64,000 nt of DNA from NCBI GenBank assembly GCA_946811695.1, contig OX328128.1, forward strand, positions 30,860,562 to 30,924,561, read 5' to 3'. Under the pieces are notes generated by a model. That model was not told the DNA's origin. It did no database searches and saw only the letters and a list, made by a program, of their open reading frames with translations. This document shows, one piece after another, positions 10,364-21,459 of this stretch. Source of the stretch: Gonocerus acuteangulatus (lineage: Eukaryota; Arthropoda; Insecta; Hemiptera; Coreidae). A program made the position numbers and the translations under genes. Numbering within the stretch: the first letter of the stretch is position 1; every line of letters begins with the position of its first letter.

Positions 10364-13300
10364 AAGATTCTGAAACAATTTTTGATTAGGTGATGTCAAT
10401 CGGAGAAGTAAGTGCTTAAACTTTGAAGTAATTGATTTCGTTTATTTTTGTTTTGGGTACTTAGAATCATTGGATTCAGTTGAAATATTTTCTGCATGTT
10501 TAAAATTCATATAAACAAAGATGTTTAAATTTTGGTTATTTTTGGAGTTAAGGAAGGATTAGAATGAAATATTTTATTAGGAGACATGAAAAGTTTTGGG
10601 AGCTTCGCATATTTCCTTAATATCTCGAACACCGTTGGGAAATCGTAGTATGTGGATAGAAATATTTTGAAAGCTTCCTAAATTCTCTATAAAAAAGATT
10701 CTAAAACTATTTTTGATAAGTTGTTGTAAATCGGAGAAATAAGTGCTTCAACTTCAAATACGTCTGTTTAGTTCTTATGGACGGGTTTTTGTCGTTCATT
10801 TTGTAAGTTTTGTCTCTATCCCTTAGTTTTTTTATTGCTTTTTATTTTTTTATTTTCTTATGTTAGGAAAATGTATTTGTGTGTAAAACAGAATAGGTAA
10901 AATGAGACCAATTTTCTGTTGCTAGAAATAATGAAAATTTTGGGAACTTAGTATACTTTCATTAATATCTCGAAAACGGTTGAAAATCGAGGGAAACGAA
11001 AGGTTAACATTCGAAAGCTTACTAAATGGTCTACAAAAAAGGTTCTGAAGAAATTTTTGAATAAGCGATGTCAATCGGAGAAATAAGTGCTTAAACTTTG
11101 AAGTGATTGATTTCGTTTATTCGAACCGTTCTTTTTGTCTGTTTTTATTCCTTTTTATTTTTTAATTGCTTATAGTTGGATAATGTATTTGACAATAAAA
11201 CAGATTAAGTAAAATAAGAGAAACATTTCATTGTTAGAAATATAGCTTGCCAAGAGAAAGAGATTCGATGACGTCTTTTGAATATTTTCAATTGCCTTTA
11301 TGCTGTTGGTTTTTTATTTTATTTTTTAATTGATTTTATTTGTAGAATTATTACTGTAGTAGAAGAACACAAGAAAATGTTGATATTTTTCAATGCATTG
11401 AAACATGAATGCATTGTATGAAATAAGTATCTGTAGAAGAGGATTCTTGGGTCTGGCGGACCCGAGCAGGTAAAGTCGTAAACCCCTTTGAACAAATATC
11501 TTTTGAGAGATCGTTGACCGTTGATAATGCAAGTTAGGGATTGTCGGGGTTCCGTCACTACTTCTTATAATAATAAGAAGGTCTGTTCTTCAAATAATCT
11601 ATTTTCTTTTGAACGGGTTTTTGTAGTTGTTTTTTTAGTTCATAAGCTTGTAAGTACTCGTTTTATTGGCTTCTTAGGCTAGGAAAACGAATGAAACCAT
11701 TTTCAAGGTGATAGCTTTTCGAGAAAATTGGAAAAATAGTTTTTGAATACCGTTTTTGGTTTGGGTACTTAGAATCATAGGATTCAGTTGGAACATTTTC
11801 TGCCTGTTTTACTTTCATTAAAACTAATATGTTGAAATTTTTGTTACGTTTGGAGTTAAGGAAGGGTTAGAATAAAATATTTTATTAACAGACATAAAAA
11901 GTTTTGGTAAATTTGTATACTTTCCTTAATATCTCGAAAAAGGTTGAGAACCTTGGTAAACGGAAGATTACCATTAAAAAGCTTACTAAATGATCTACAA
12001 AAATGGTTCTAATGAAAGTTTTGATTAGACGATGTCAATGGGAGAAATAAGTGCTTAAAACTTTAAAGTAATTGATTTCGCTTATTCGAACTGTTCTTTT
12101 TGTCTTTGATTTTGGTACTTAGAATTATGGGATTCAGTTGAAAAATTTTCTGCATGTTCGAATTTCATCTACACTAATAAGTTGAAATTTTAGTTACGTT
12201 TGGAGTAAAGGAAGGATTAAAATAACATATTTCATTTTTAGACATGAAAAAATTTAGGAACTTGGAATATTTTCATAAATATCACGAAAACGGTTCGAGA
12301 TCTTGGCAAGCAAAAGATTACCATTCGAAAGGTTACTAAATTCTCTACAAAAAATGTTTTGAAGACATTTGCGATGGGATGGTCATATTTGGAGAAATAA
12401 ATGCTTTAAACATAGGTAATTTCGTTTATTTGAACGAATCTTTTTGTGTGTTTCCTACAGTTTTTTTGCACTGTTCGTTATTTTTGTGATTGCTTATAGT
12501 AGTCAAATGTATTAGTCAATGAAACAGGATACGTATAAATAGAAACAATATTTTGTTTCAACGGCATCTTGGAATTCGAAGATGCCCTATGAATATCTAG
12601 ATTACTGTACTGGTGTTGATTTCGTTCTTTAGAATTGTTTTTGGTATTCCCTATTTTCAGCAGTTTTTATCTATTTATTATTTTTTTTTTTTAAATTCAT
12701 TGAACAAAATCATATGAATTCGAAGGTGAGGAGCTAGGAGGCTTAGGGTGGGGGGCATTGTCCCTTGCCCCCCATTGTACACTTGCCAGTGTACCCTCTT
12801 CATCTGTAAGTCCTTTTCTAGAGTCATAAAGATAAGCCTCCAAACAACCTTAGGAATGTTGGATTTCTAATTTTTGCCAGTATCAGAACAGCCGCTCTTT
12901 ACATACCACAGTGGTACTGACGTACCGGTCTATACTAGTTGCACTCCACACGGTGGTAGTACTTGGTGTATGCCGCAGCGGATCGCTCATTATAACCTTA
13001 TTTTATACGTATTAAATAGGTACCTAAAAAAAGTTTATTTGCGTATAAGTGTTGCGTTATTGGGATTAGAATAAAATATTTTATTAACAGACATGAAATG
13101 CCTCGGAATCTTCGTATATTGTCCTTTTTTTTTCATTTATGGTGCATCGAAATCTGAGCCATTAGCACCATTTTTTCCTTATGAGCTTATATAATACTTA
13201 GATTTAGCTAGCAATAACATTTTACACCGCAATTAAAGTGACTTACTCTTCTCATAAACATAATATTTATATTATAATATAAACGTAATACATTAATTTG

Positions 13301-13902
13301 TCTGACAAAAAAAAAAGTCCGACCCGCAGGAACTGCATCATCTTAGCGCGGTTCCGTTCTTATCTCAAGTGCGATTAGTGAAGGAATATAGCAGCTATCG
13401 GTAGGTATTAGCAACATTTTCAAAACATTTAAGAAATCGTGGGAATTTCGATATAACCATTCAAAAGCTTACTAAATTCTCTACAAAAAAGATTCTGAAG
13501 CAAATTTCGATGGGGCAATATCAGTCGGAGAAGTAAGTGCTTAAAATTACGAAAGTGTTAGTTTTGTTATTTTAAACGGGTTTTTGTCACTGTTTACCTC
13601 ACTTTTGTTTTTTAAGTTTATTTAACGGTGGAATGAGTACTTCATTAAAGCTGAGAAAATAAGAATCATATTGGTAATATAGTTTTCCTAGAGTGAGCGT
13701 CGCGATGAAGGGAGAGTCCCATCCGTTTAGAAAACTGTCAGTTTCCATATGTGGCGCTTTAAGCTTCCTTCTCTTTGAGATTTTATTTTATATTTTTAAC
13801 AAAAGATCAAAACCTACCAATAGCTGCTACTATTCCTTTACTAATCGCACTTCGGATAAGAACGGAACCGCGCTAAGATGATGCAGTTCCTGCGAGTCGG
13901 AC
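10364..13902 (-). mobile_element. Family X copy, reverse, long form without 3' module
   Basis: It runs from the 5' terminus at 13902 leftward through the 600-bp inverted unit (13317-13902), the T-tract and 'gtcagaca' spacer, a block around 12850-13080, and five or more degenerate units down to 10364, where it abuts the hairpin end of the forward copy. An unrelated segment (about 11320-11560) shares 'gttgaccgttgatgatgc' with the Penelope-type insertion at 36880. Confidence 0.75.
13317..13902. mobile_element. ~590-bp inverted-terminus unit of family X
   Basis: Both ends carry the same ~90-bp sequence in opposite orientation: GTCCGAC-CGCAGGAACTGC, then AGCGCGGTTCC, then GTGCGATTAGT...GCAGCTATCGGTAGG. 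Poly-A lies to the left and poly-T to the right. Three other copies are at 35040-35636, 42518-43119 and 60499-61087. On the + strand here a 62-codon frame (13693-13881) with a hydrophobic stretch (ALSFLLFEILFYIF) is conserved in all four copies and ends inside the terminal repeat. Confidence 0.85.
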
Positions 13903-14982
13903 TTTTTTAGTAGCGCAGTTAAAACTGACAGTAAAAACTGTAAGCGAGTGGCCGGCCTAAGACAGTCTGTGGCTTCAGCAGCACTACAGTTGTACTCTTC
14001 AATTACATTAAGAAATATTTATATGAGAACGTCTGCCTTAGAATGACAGAATATTTCACCTAGTTGTGAAAAGCTCATATTTTTAATTCCATCAGGAAGT
14101 TGCCACTTGTATGTTGAGAATAAAAATGTTAGGTTATAATTAAACTTGATAAACATGGCAGTGATGTCAGCTGATTGTGGCGCGAAGAGAAATGGCGGGT
14201 AATTGGGAAGCGTACAGCGTAATGTTGTAAGGGATTTAATTACTGCATGCCTTTCACAGAGCGATTACCCTCGTCCCTTCTTGGGCCGCACTAATGAAAA
14301 AACTTTCCCTTCAGTATTATTTTACGCTTCTTGTTGGATATTAAAATTTCCTAGGTGCTGTGGCAACACTGCTCCTTCTGCCCTTTGCCCTGTGTCAGAA
14401 GGATGGAGATTTTTTTTTTTTTAATTTTCTAAAACGGAAGTCGATGTCAAACGATCTCCGAGAAGAACAAGGCGAGTTTTCTTGCTAAACTCGAGTGATT
14501 TGGGTATAATCCACGTAATATCCTTATTAACAGGGGTACCAACCTTCTCTGAGATTGCTTTTTCTCCTTACAAATTATGAGGGGGCCCTACAGCTTATTA
14601 ACCGAAGGGAAATTATGCCCCACCACACTTTCCCTCATTATTCTCCGAGTTTGTTTTTTTTTTTTGTTTTTTTTTTATTTTCTCGCCCTTTTCTTAATTA
14701 TCAGGAATACGTTCAAAATTAAAAACTAAGGGGGGCCTCCACCCTCGCTCCTTTGGAGACCTCTTCTCGGCGGGAAGCCTTTGAAGCTCCCTCTTTATTT
14801 TCTTTTATAAATTAAGGGGGTTAAACAAAAATTATTTCGGCCCGGGGGGTGAGGAAAAGGGGAAATAAAGCAGAAAATAATTAAGGTCTACTATTTCGGA
14901 AGACCTCAAAATCGATATACTTAAGAGACAACCATTACTGAAATAAAAACTAGGGGAAACCACGCATCGTATTATTAAAAAA
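13903..14982. other. Single-copy-looking DNA with GC-richer patches
   Basis: No element was recognised. 14160-14290 ('gtggcgcgaagagaaatggcgggtaattgggaag') resembles in style the islands at 28.9, 53.5 and 58.9 kb. Long T and homopurine runs occur at 14408-14422 and 14650-14680. Confidence 0.35.
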
Positions 14983-16206
14983 GTCCGACTCGCAGGAACT
15001 GCGTCATCTTAGCGCGGTTACGTACATCTCGAAGAAATGGAAAAGATTAGCATCACAAATCACAGGAAACTGACAGTAGCCAACGTACACAGAAGAGGAT
15101 AATTCTTAATCTGTATAACTCAATACAATTATGTACTGAAAACGTACTTACTCTTCGACTACCGCTGAGAAGGCTCTATTCTAAACAACCCCAAATTCGT
15201 TGTCATTTTAAGTATCTTGTTTTACTAGCAAATTCGTTTTACTGTTATAATCAACTGTAAATATGTGCTTCATGGCGAATAAAATTCCATTCTCTCGTGG
15301 GTTAAATCTTCCTTAAAATAAGAAATAACGATAACTTCAGTTGGAGGCTATGAGGAAGGTTATATAGACAGGAGAATACAAAACAAACTACGTCATCATG
15401 ATTACCACAGCCACTCCAAACTTAGTACCAATACCCTTCACCATTTCTTAGCTTATTTTACCACATACCTTATTTTACTGATAAATGCAATTTAAAACAA
15501 AAAACAACCAATTAAAAAGTGAGATAAACAAAGAGAAAAAGCCTTTCAAAACAACAAAACAAACACTTTTTTAAGTTTTAAGCACTTATATCCCTAATTG
15601 ACATTGCCCCATCGAATATTGCTTCAGAACCTTTTTTGTAAAGAATATAGTAAGCATTCGAATGGTTTCCTTTCCCTTACCACGATTTCCCAAAACCAAG
15701 ATATTTACGAAAAATGTATGAAGATCCGAAAACTTTTACCGTATATTAAGAAAATAATTATTTTCGCATACTTCCTTAACTCCAAATATAACCAAAATTT
15801 AAACAGCTTAGTCAGGATTAATTTCCAATATGTAGAAAATATTTCAATTGAATTCCGCGATTCTAAGTACCCACAAAAAAATAATGACTTACAAAAACAT
15901 TGATTCCAATTTTCTCAGGAACGGTTAGAGATATCGCCTTGAAAATGGTTTCATTCGTCTTCCTATGTTAAGAAACATATAAAACAAGTACCTGCAAGCA
16001 TATCAACTCAAAAACGTAAGCCTTACGATTTTTTTGCGCGAATTTCGCCCCACAAACTATCTTCCAGTGGGCGGATTCTGCTGGTTAACGAACTTGACCT
16101 TTCAAATTAGACGACACATTTTTGTACCAAATTTTATCAAAATCGCACCATTTTTGAGCTCTCTAGAGAGCGAACAGACAAGCATATATATAAATATATA
16201 CACATA

Positions 16207-16268
<62 letters not shown>

Positions 16269-16405
16269 AATTTGAACCACCTATATTTTCGTGATCTATG
16301 GGGTCTGAAACGAGAAAGTTTCTAGTCGGCACTTCCGGATTGCGTCGTGAGGTCAACCTCAAAAGCGGGTTCTCCCTATGGAGATAGGGAGTAACCGCGC
16401 TAAAA
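14983..16405 (+). mobile_element. Family X copy, forward, both termini, older
   Basis: The 5' terminus is GTCCGACTCGCAGG (14983). The 3' hairpin at 16366-16400 is degraded (GGGTTCTCCCTATGGAGATAGGGAGTAACC) and is followed by GCGCTAAAA. A single diverged unit plus the 'gcgcgaatttcgcc' block and (TA)n lie between. The divergence suggests an older insertion than the copies at 38-45 kb. Confidence 0.75.
16186..16266. repeat. (TA)n microsatellite in family X
   Basis: TA tract with 'aaatatatacacatatattta' variation at its left side. Confidence 0.95.
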
Positions 16406-16479
16406 GGTTGGCAATAGCTATATATAACCCGGCGAACTTGATAAGCCGCAAAAAAATCAACTCAACAAAAACAGACTTA

Positions 16480-16668
16480 ACCAACGGCAATACTATGTTT
16501 AATACAATGGCACCCGTCCACCACCGAAGTTAAGTTACGTCTGGCGTGGCACATTCTTGAAAGAGTAATCGTGTTGGAAAGCCACGAAAGTGTAGATAGC
16601 ACGGCACTAATAGCTCAGTGGTCGATAACCTGTAAACAATCATAATAGAATAAAAGAGAAAAAAAAAC
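16480..16668 (+). mobile_element. 5S-rRNA-headed SINE, old copy
   Basis: The head (16480-16600) reads like a diverged 5S rRNA: CCAACGGCAATACTATG...CACCGAAGTTAAGTTACGTC-TGGCGTGG, including the internal-control-region phrase of 5S genes. The following tail ('gtagatagcacggcactaatagctcag...') corresponds to the tail of the minus-strand copies at 28090 and 29833, and an A-rich end follows near 16650. It is a retroposed, mutated copy and not a functional 5S gene. Confidence 0.75.
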
Positions 16669-17435
16669 AACCTCGTAATATATTATTTTATCCATATAAA
16701 ATTAGAAAAAATGTAATAAAATTTCAGTGAAAGCGAATGTCCAATGAAAAATTACTTTTTCCATCCTATTCTGGAATGAATTTCTTGTTGTTTGTAATAG
16801 AGCTTTCTGAGCAGAACTCGACGATGACGAGTGAGTAATTCCGTTACTGTAAGCTTCCAGTAAATAATTGCACCTAAATCTCACTTTTTTTAACATTCCT
16901 TTAAAGTGTGAGTTTAACAATTTTACATATTATAAAGTATTTAGGAATGTCATTATTTCAAGATTTAAGTAATTTTATAAGTGCTTTGTTTCTCTGTATC
17001 TAATACTGAATGGCCTTTGGTCGGAAAGTAGCCCAGTGCTTTGTATTTATGCATCAGGGAAGGTACAAGAATATCTCTACGGACATGTAAAGGAGGTTCA
17101 CCTGTTTCTGCATACAAACTAACACTAGGACTACTGAAAGCTACTATTGAGAGACGAAGGCCTGAGTTGCGTATGGTGTCAAGGATCTTCAGGAATACAG
17201 GACTGTACGAACTTGTTTGATGACTTTGAGCATTCTTTGATTTACCCACTACCTTAAAACATCTACTTACATAAACAAGCAAGATGGTTTCCTAGTGAGA
17301 CCAAATTCTGAAGATACTGATCGTTGAGTTAATGCCGAAGAAGCTGAACACCCAATAAATAAATAAAAAATAATTAGAATATTAGGTACACTTACTCCAA
17401 GCTGTCTAAATGATACCAGGGTTAATAATTTATGG
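16669..17435. other. Unassigned AT-rich sequence
   Basis: A 105-codon open frame on the - strand at 16965-17282 has no recognisable family and no exon signals that I trust. Confidence 0.35.
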
Positions 17436-17472
17436 AAATGCGCTAAGATGACGCAGTTCCTGCGAGTCGGAC
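17436..17472 (-). repeat. Solo family X 5' terminus
   Basis: 'aaatgcgctaagatgacgcagttcctgcgagtcggac' matches the reversed 5' terminal 37 bases. No other family X sequence is attached. Confidence 0.7.
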
Positions 17473-18712
17473 TTATGATTTGGCATGTAATTTATATGTA
17501 GTATTATAAAGCCTTAACACCCATAAGTACAACTGCATGATAAAACTCAGCCCAAGCTAAACAGAGCCCTTTAGGTCATTAGGCAATTATTGCTTTAGTG
17601 AAAAGTTACTTGATATTTAATTAAACATATATTTGTAGAGGACAAGAGTTAATCACTAGAGTGAAACACTCCGTGCATTAGGAGAACATAAAGCTGGAGA
17701 CAAGCATTAGTGGTTTTGGCGTAGGAATTACTCGGGAAGCGGTGCTAGCTTTGCGGTTTTCTAACGACTCCTTGGACAAATCGTCCAGCTAATGGACTCG
17801 CTATGAACTAGATCGGTGCTTCAATTCCCTAAGTGGCAATAGCTCTCGGGAAGGATGACGATGGGCTAAAAACTCCTCCAGACACCATCAGTCAGCTAGG
17901 GGGGGGGTTTCAGGACCCCCCAGGGACTTGGATCTGTAATTATTGGACGCCCCCTTCCCTCAGAACCAGAACAATCTTCCTCGTGTCACCATCTGTCCAC
18001 GCCTTCTTATAGAAAGGAATCGTCCGTATTGGTGTTCCGCAAGGCTTTACCTTTAGACCTATTTGTTAGTTTTCAAACAACTATAGAAATATTTTCATTT
18101 GCGATTGGGAACGTCAATTTTCACCATACAGCAATTCCTGCAATGATTGAAGCTCTTCATGATGTAACTGGAACAACGTCTTGGCAAAATGTTTCATGGC
18201 ATTTTAAATAGGGCTTAGTCCCTGAATATGTTTTGCTTAAGATAAAACACCTATGGAAATTTTAGGCAATAGTTTTTACTAATTTTCGTATAATTTATTT
18301 AATCTTTACTTCATAACTATCTTATTCATTTAGCTGCCTTATTTTCATCTTAGTAATTGGTTCACTAATATGATTAGTCTAATATATACTTAACGCAAAA
18401 TATGAAAGAATCAACTACCGGAATCGTTCCGGTATTTCTGAGCGTATATTGTAATTTTAAGATGTTTCCACGGAAAAATATTATTATTTTTTTTTGTATT
18501 TATTTAATTTTCTTTTATAGGAAAACAGATGTTATTAGTAGGAAGACTGATTGTCAGTTTTGTTTTCTGCGGAATTGTCTGATGAACTAAGCATTGATAG
18601 AGTGGAATGCAATCATGGTGCACTCCATTTACTGATAAAACAATGTGAATTTATATTTTCACATTGAAAATACACTTAAATCTTCTTCGATCCTATCTGC
18701 TTGAGTGCCCTG

Positions 18713-18716
<4 letters not shown>
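17473..18716. other. Unassigned sequence
   Basis: Includes a more complex stretch at 17690-18020 with a G-run at 17899-17907. No gene or known repeat was recognised. Confidence 0.35.

Positions 18717-18800
<84 letters not shown>
18717..18800. repeat. Compound (TA)n(TG)n microsatellite
   Basis: About 55 bases of TA pass directly into about 27 bases of TG. It lies outside family X. Confidence 0.95.
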
Positions 18801-18801
<1 letters not shown>

Positions 18802-19046
18802 CGTACCACAATTTTAATTTTTTAGACCCAATACTTCTAAAATCTCCATAAGGAACGATTGTTCGTCAAACGAGGTGTTTAGTGACTATTTAGTTACTGG
18901 ACGGATCCTTCTAAACGTGTGAAAGAGTAGGTAATTATCAGGGGCGCATATAGGAAATAATATCGGAGTGGGGCTGGGAGCATTTGGGGGGGGGGGTATG
19001 GAATACTAACAATCTAGAGGTTCGAATAGTTAGCCTACTAAAACGC

Positions 19047-19049
<3 letters not shown>

Positions 19050-19097
<48 letters not shown>
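19050..19097. repeat. (TA)n microsatellite
   Basis: Left TA tract of the nest. It marks the break in the hAT-like MITE. Confidence 0.95.
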
Positions 19098-19098
<1 letters not shown>

Positions 19099-19232
19099 TT
19101 GATGTTTATTTTTCTCCTCCTCACTTCTTCCTGGGATATTTCGATGGGTTCATCTCCATCTTCGTCATCCAGGTACTTGTTGTTTCTTCCTCTGTGGTTG
19201 CCAAGGGAACGAAATGCCGTTCCACCTAAATA
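19098..19232 (-). pseudogene. Coding-like fragment between two TA tracts
   Basis: On the - strand the frame reads 'GTAFRSLGNHRGRNNKYLDD', then EDGDEPIEISQEEVRRRKI: an acidic patch followed by basic residues, with codon use and composition unlike the flanking microsatellites. No start, stop or family was recognised. It may be a captured exon piece or part of a transposon protein. It is not part of the MITE copy at 3847. Confidence 0.3.
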
Positions 19233-19235
19233 TAT

Positions 19236-19292
<57 letters not shown>

Positions 19293-19305
19293 TATATGTG
19301 TGTGT
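19233..19305. repeat. (TA)n(TG)n microsatellite
   Basis: TA tract ending in TGTGTGTG immediately left of the 2-kb TIR element. Confidence 0.95.
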
Positions 19306-19556
19306 GTTATCGGCAAAGTATATAATCAGGCATTCTATAGAATGCCTAAATCCAGCCGGCAATGTATGAAATAAAGCTTATTTCATACTTTGCCTAGGCA
19401 TTCTATAGAATGCCTACTGTTCTTTAGGCAAAGTATGAAAGACAAAGATTTGTAGCTTGTAGGAGTAACTACCGGCGGTGCGATTGCGGATTTATATCCA
19501 CCGAACATCGCGTCTGATGATGTCTAGGAGAATTAGAAGAATGCCTAGGACGACTT

Positions 19557-19720
19557 TTGGGCATATGTGCTAAACGTTTCCGCTCGGTCAAGAAGATATC
19601 AAAACCCTAGTTAATCTAACTCGCAGAAATTAATAGAATTCTATTAATTTCTGCGAGTTGGATTGACTAGGGTTTTGATATCTTCTTGGCCAAGCGGAAA
19701 CGCATAGCACGTATGCCCAA
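19557..19720. repeat. 164-bp near-perfect palindrome
   Basis: Centred on GAATTC at 19636-19641. Both arms read 'tttgggcata', 'gtttccgctcgg', 'caagaagatatcaaaaccct', 'aactcgcagaaattaatag' outward to inward, with only a few mismatches. A diverged half-arm recurs at about 45347-45480. It would form a cruciform or long RNA hairpin. Confidence 0.9.
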
Positions 19721-19891
19721 ATGCGACAGCTTACGACAGGTGAATATAAATTTCAATTATACTTCTTCATTAAGGATTATTGCGCATGCGCATATTTACA
19801 AATACGCTGTTTACGCCGTCTTTTATAACCTCCATAACAGTGAAATTTAGTGCTTAATAACTTCTTTCCTAGTTGAGAGCAACTTTTTTTT

Positions 19892-20907
19892 TTAACCCTT
19901 TGATGCATGATTTTTTCTTTTCGCATAAAAAAAATCTGAGAGGTAGAAATAGGCCTCAGGATAACGGGAAAAATTCATCGATTTTTCGATCGGAATTTAT
20001 GAAAAACTGAAAGATGCCTGTAGGCATCATTGTGCGTATGGGGAGGAATGTTTTTTGAATGAACATGTATAAGCATTCACATTTATTGAAACATATAAAG
20101 AATTTATGAGTTAAAGTTAAAAAGAACTCTCTTCTCTTTTCATCAAAATCACCAATGGTAATCCTTGAAACATGATATGCCTTTAGTTAAACACAAATAA
20201 AGTTCACATTTATCACAGTAACCACAAGTTTGGTTCTTGCAGTTTTCCATCCTGACTCATCTTCTGAGATGCATCAGGCAGTACATCCTCGAACAAATCA
20301 TTCAAATCTGAGAAGGGATCATTCAAATAGTCGCCATTTACCTCTAAAACATTGGCTGAAAATACGCGAAGGTTCAGAAAGAAAATTCTCGTCGACATCC
20401 TCATCATCCTCACTATCATCTGGTGTTGTGATTATATGAAAAATCTGTGTCTCCTCTCCCCATTATCGATCAGATAATGGGATCCATCGATCGGACCTCA
20501 GTACCAGATGCACGATGGTGCCCACAGGAAACCAATGAAAAACCACAAAAATTGGCACAAAAAAATAAAACTTCAATAAAACAAACTTTCACTTCGTAAA
20601 ATACACCACTATTACTAAGGAGTACGATTTTTTTTTTAGGTCAGAATGGACGTTTTTAATAGTATTGTGGCCTTGCGAAACGGGTCGCCTCGGGGTCAGA
20701 AACGAGACTCCTGGTTTTGTCAACATTAACTACTCTTGGACAAACTGTCCTATTCCTTCTTGGGAACAAAGTACAAAATGTTCCAGTCCCTTTGACACTT
20801 GTTGATGCTTACAGGAAACGAAATATAATTTGAAAAAACTCGACATAGTGCTCTGGGAGTGTAAAATATATGATGCCTGCAGGCATCTCGATGCAACAAA
20901 GGGTTAA
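19892..20907 (-). mobile_element. piggyBac-like element, internally deleted
   Basis: TTAA duplications lie at 19892-19895 and 20904-20907. Termini are CCCTTTGATGCATGA on the left and TCGATGCAACAAAGGG on the right. Subterminal palindromes 'gatgcctgtaggcatc' and 'gatgcctgcaggcatc' lie near each end. A transposase relic is on the - strand. At about 1.0 kb it is far below the size of an autonomous piggyBac (about 2.4 kb or more). Confidence 0.9.
20149..20440 (-). pseudogene. piggyBac transposase remnant (acidic N-term fused to Cys-rich C-term)
   Basis: At 20149-20250 the - strand encodes MENCKNQTCGYCDKCELYLC, then LTKGISCFKDYHW and a stop, the Cys-rich zinc domain that ends piggyBac transposases. 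Directly upstream (20252-20440) is an acidic stretch (DDSEDDEDVDENFLSEPS), typical of their N-termini, in a different frame. The whole DDD catalytic core between them is gone, so this is a deletion derivative that could only move in trans. The C-terminal domain is intact at residue level, while the junction region has frameshifts. Confidence 0.8.
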
Positions 20908-21280
20908 CGGATTCGTGTTTAGTGCATCAAAATACGTTATAGTGCAAACTTTGAAGAAAATCTGTGCTGAGGACGCTCTCCTTCAGTTTTATCTCTCTCT
21001 TCATTGCATTTTATTTTAGTGATTTGCATTGATTCTGAACACTCAAATTCTACCTGTTGTCATTTCTTTCAAGTATCTAAGTAAAGTCTTTGTAGTATAC
21101 TCAAAACCTTTTCAATTTTATACAATGCCAAATAATCAACAGGTATTCTATAGAATACCTAGGCATTATATAGAATGCCTAGGCAATGTGTGTAATACGA
21201 TGTAGAAACTAATACATTCTACACTTTGCCTAAACCACTCGGGCATTCTATAGAATGCCTGGATTCTATACTTTGCCGGT

Positions 21281-21283
<3 letters not shown>

Positions 21284-21356
<73 letters not shown>
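21284..21356. repeat. (TA)n microsatellite
   Basis: Right TA tract of the nest, ending at the right half of the hAT-like MITE. Confidence 0.95.
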
Positions 21357-21360
<4 letters not shown>

Positions 21361-21459
21361 CTGAACTAATTGAATTTACTAATACGGGTTTTATGGCACA
21401 TTTTACCAATTTCAGGGGGGCTGCAGGCTCCCTCAGCCTCCCCTCCTTATACGCTCATG

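Larger units (their letters stand above)
19306..21283. mobile_element. 2-kb TIR element with repeated 18-bp palindromes
   Basis: The left end GTTATCGGCAAAGTATA and right end TATACTTTGCCGGTAAC are inverted copies, flanked on both sides by TA tracts. Near both ends lie copies of a self-complementary motif GGCATTCTATAGAATGCC (about 19330, 19397, 21145, 21165, 21242), with AGGCAAAGTATGAAA-type spacers. These are possible transposase-binding sites. The superfamily is not recognised. It contains a 164-bp palindrome and a piggyBac relic. Confidence 0.7.
18939..21459. mobile_element. hAT-like MITE split by a nested 2.3-kb insertion
   Basis: Left half (18939-19055, 'aggggcgcatatagg ... ggggtatggaatactaac ... 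aaaacgctatta') and right half (21357-21459, 'tttcaggggggctgcagg ... cttatacgctcatg') align with the two halves of the intact MITE at 3847-4103. The break falls at a (TA)n, into which a 2-kb TIR element inserted. No matching 8-bp duplication is visible here, so this copy is older or eroded. Confidence 0.7.

Noticed and set aside
12874..13074. 66-codon frame repeated at 35881 and 43366
   Set aside because: It lies antisense in the spacer of family X, is broken in the copy near 61340-61560, and has no known domain; shared ancestry of the repeat explains it.
16965..17282. 105-codon - strand frame as a gene
   Set aside because: No domain, promoter or splice signal recognised; length is within chance for this much sequence.
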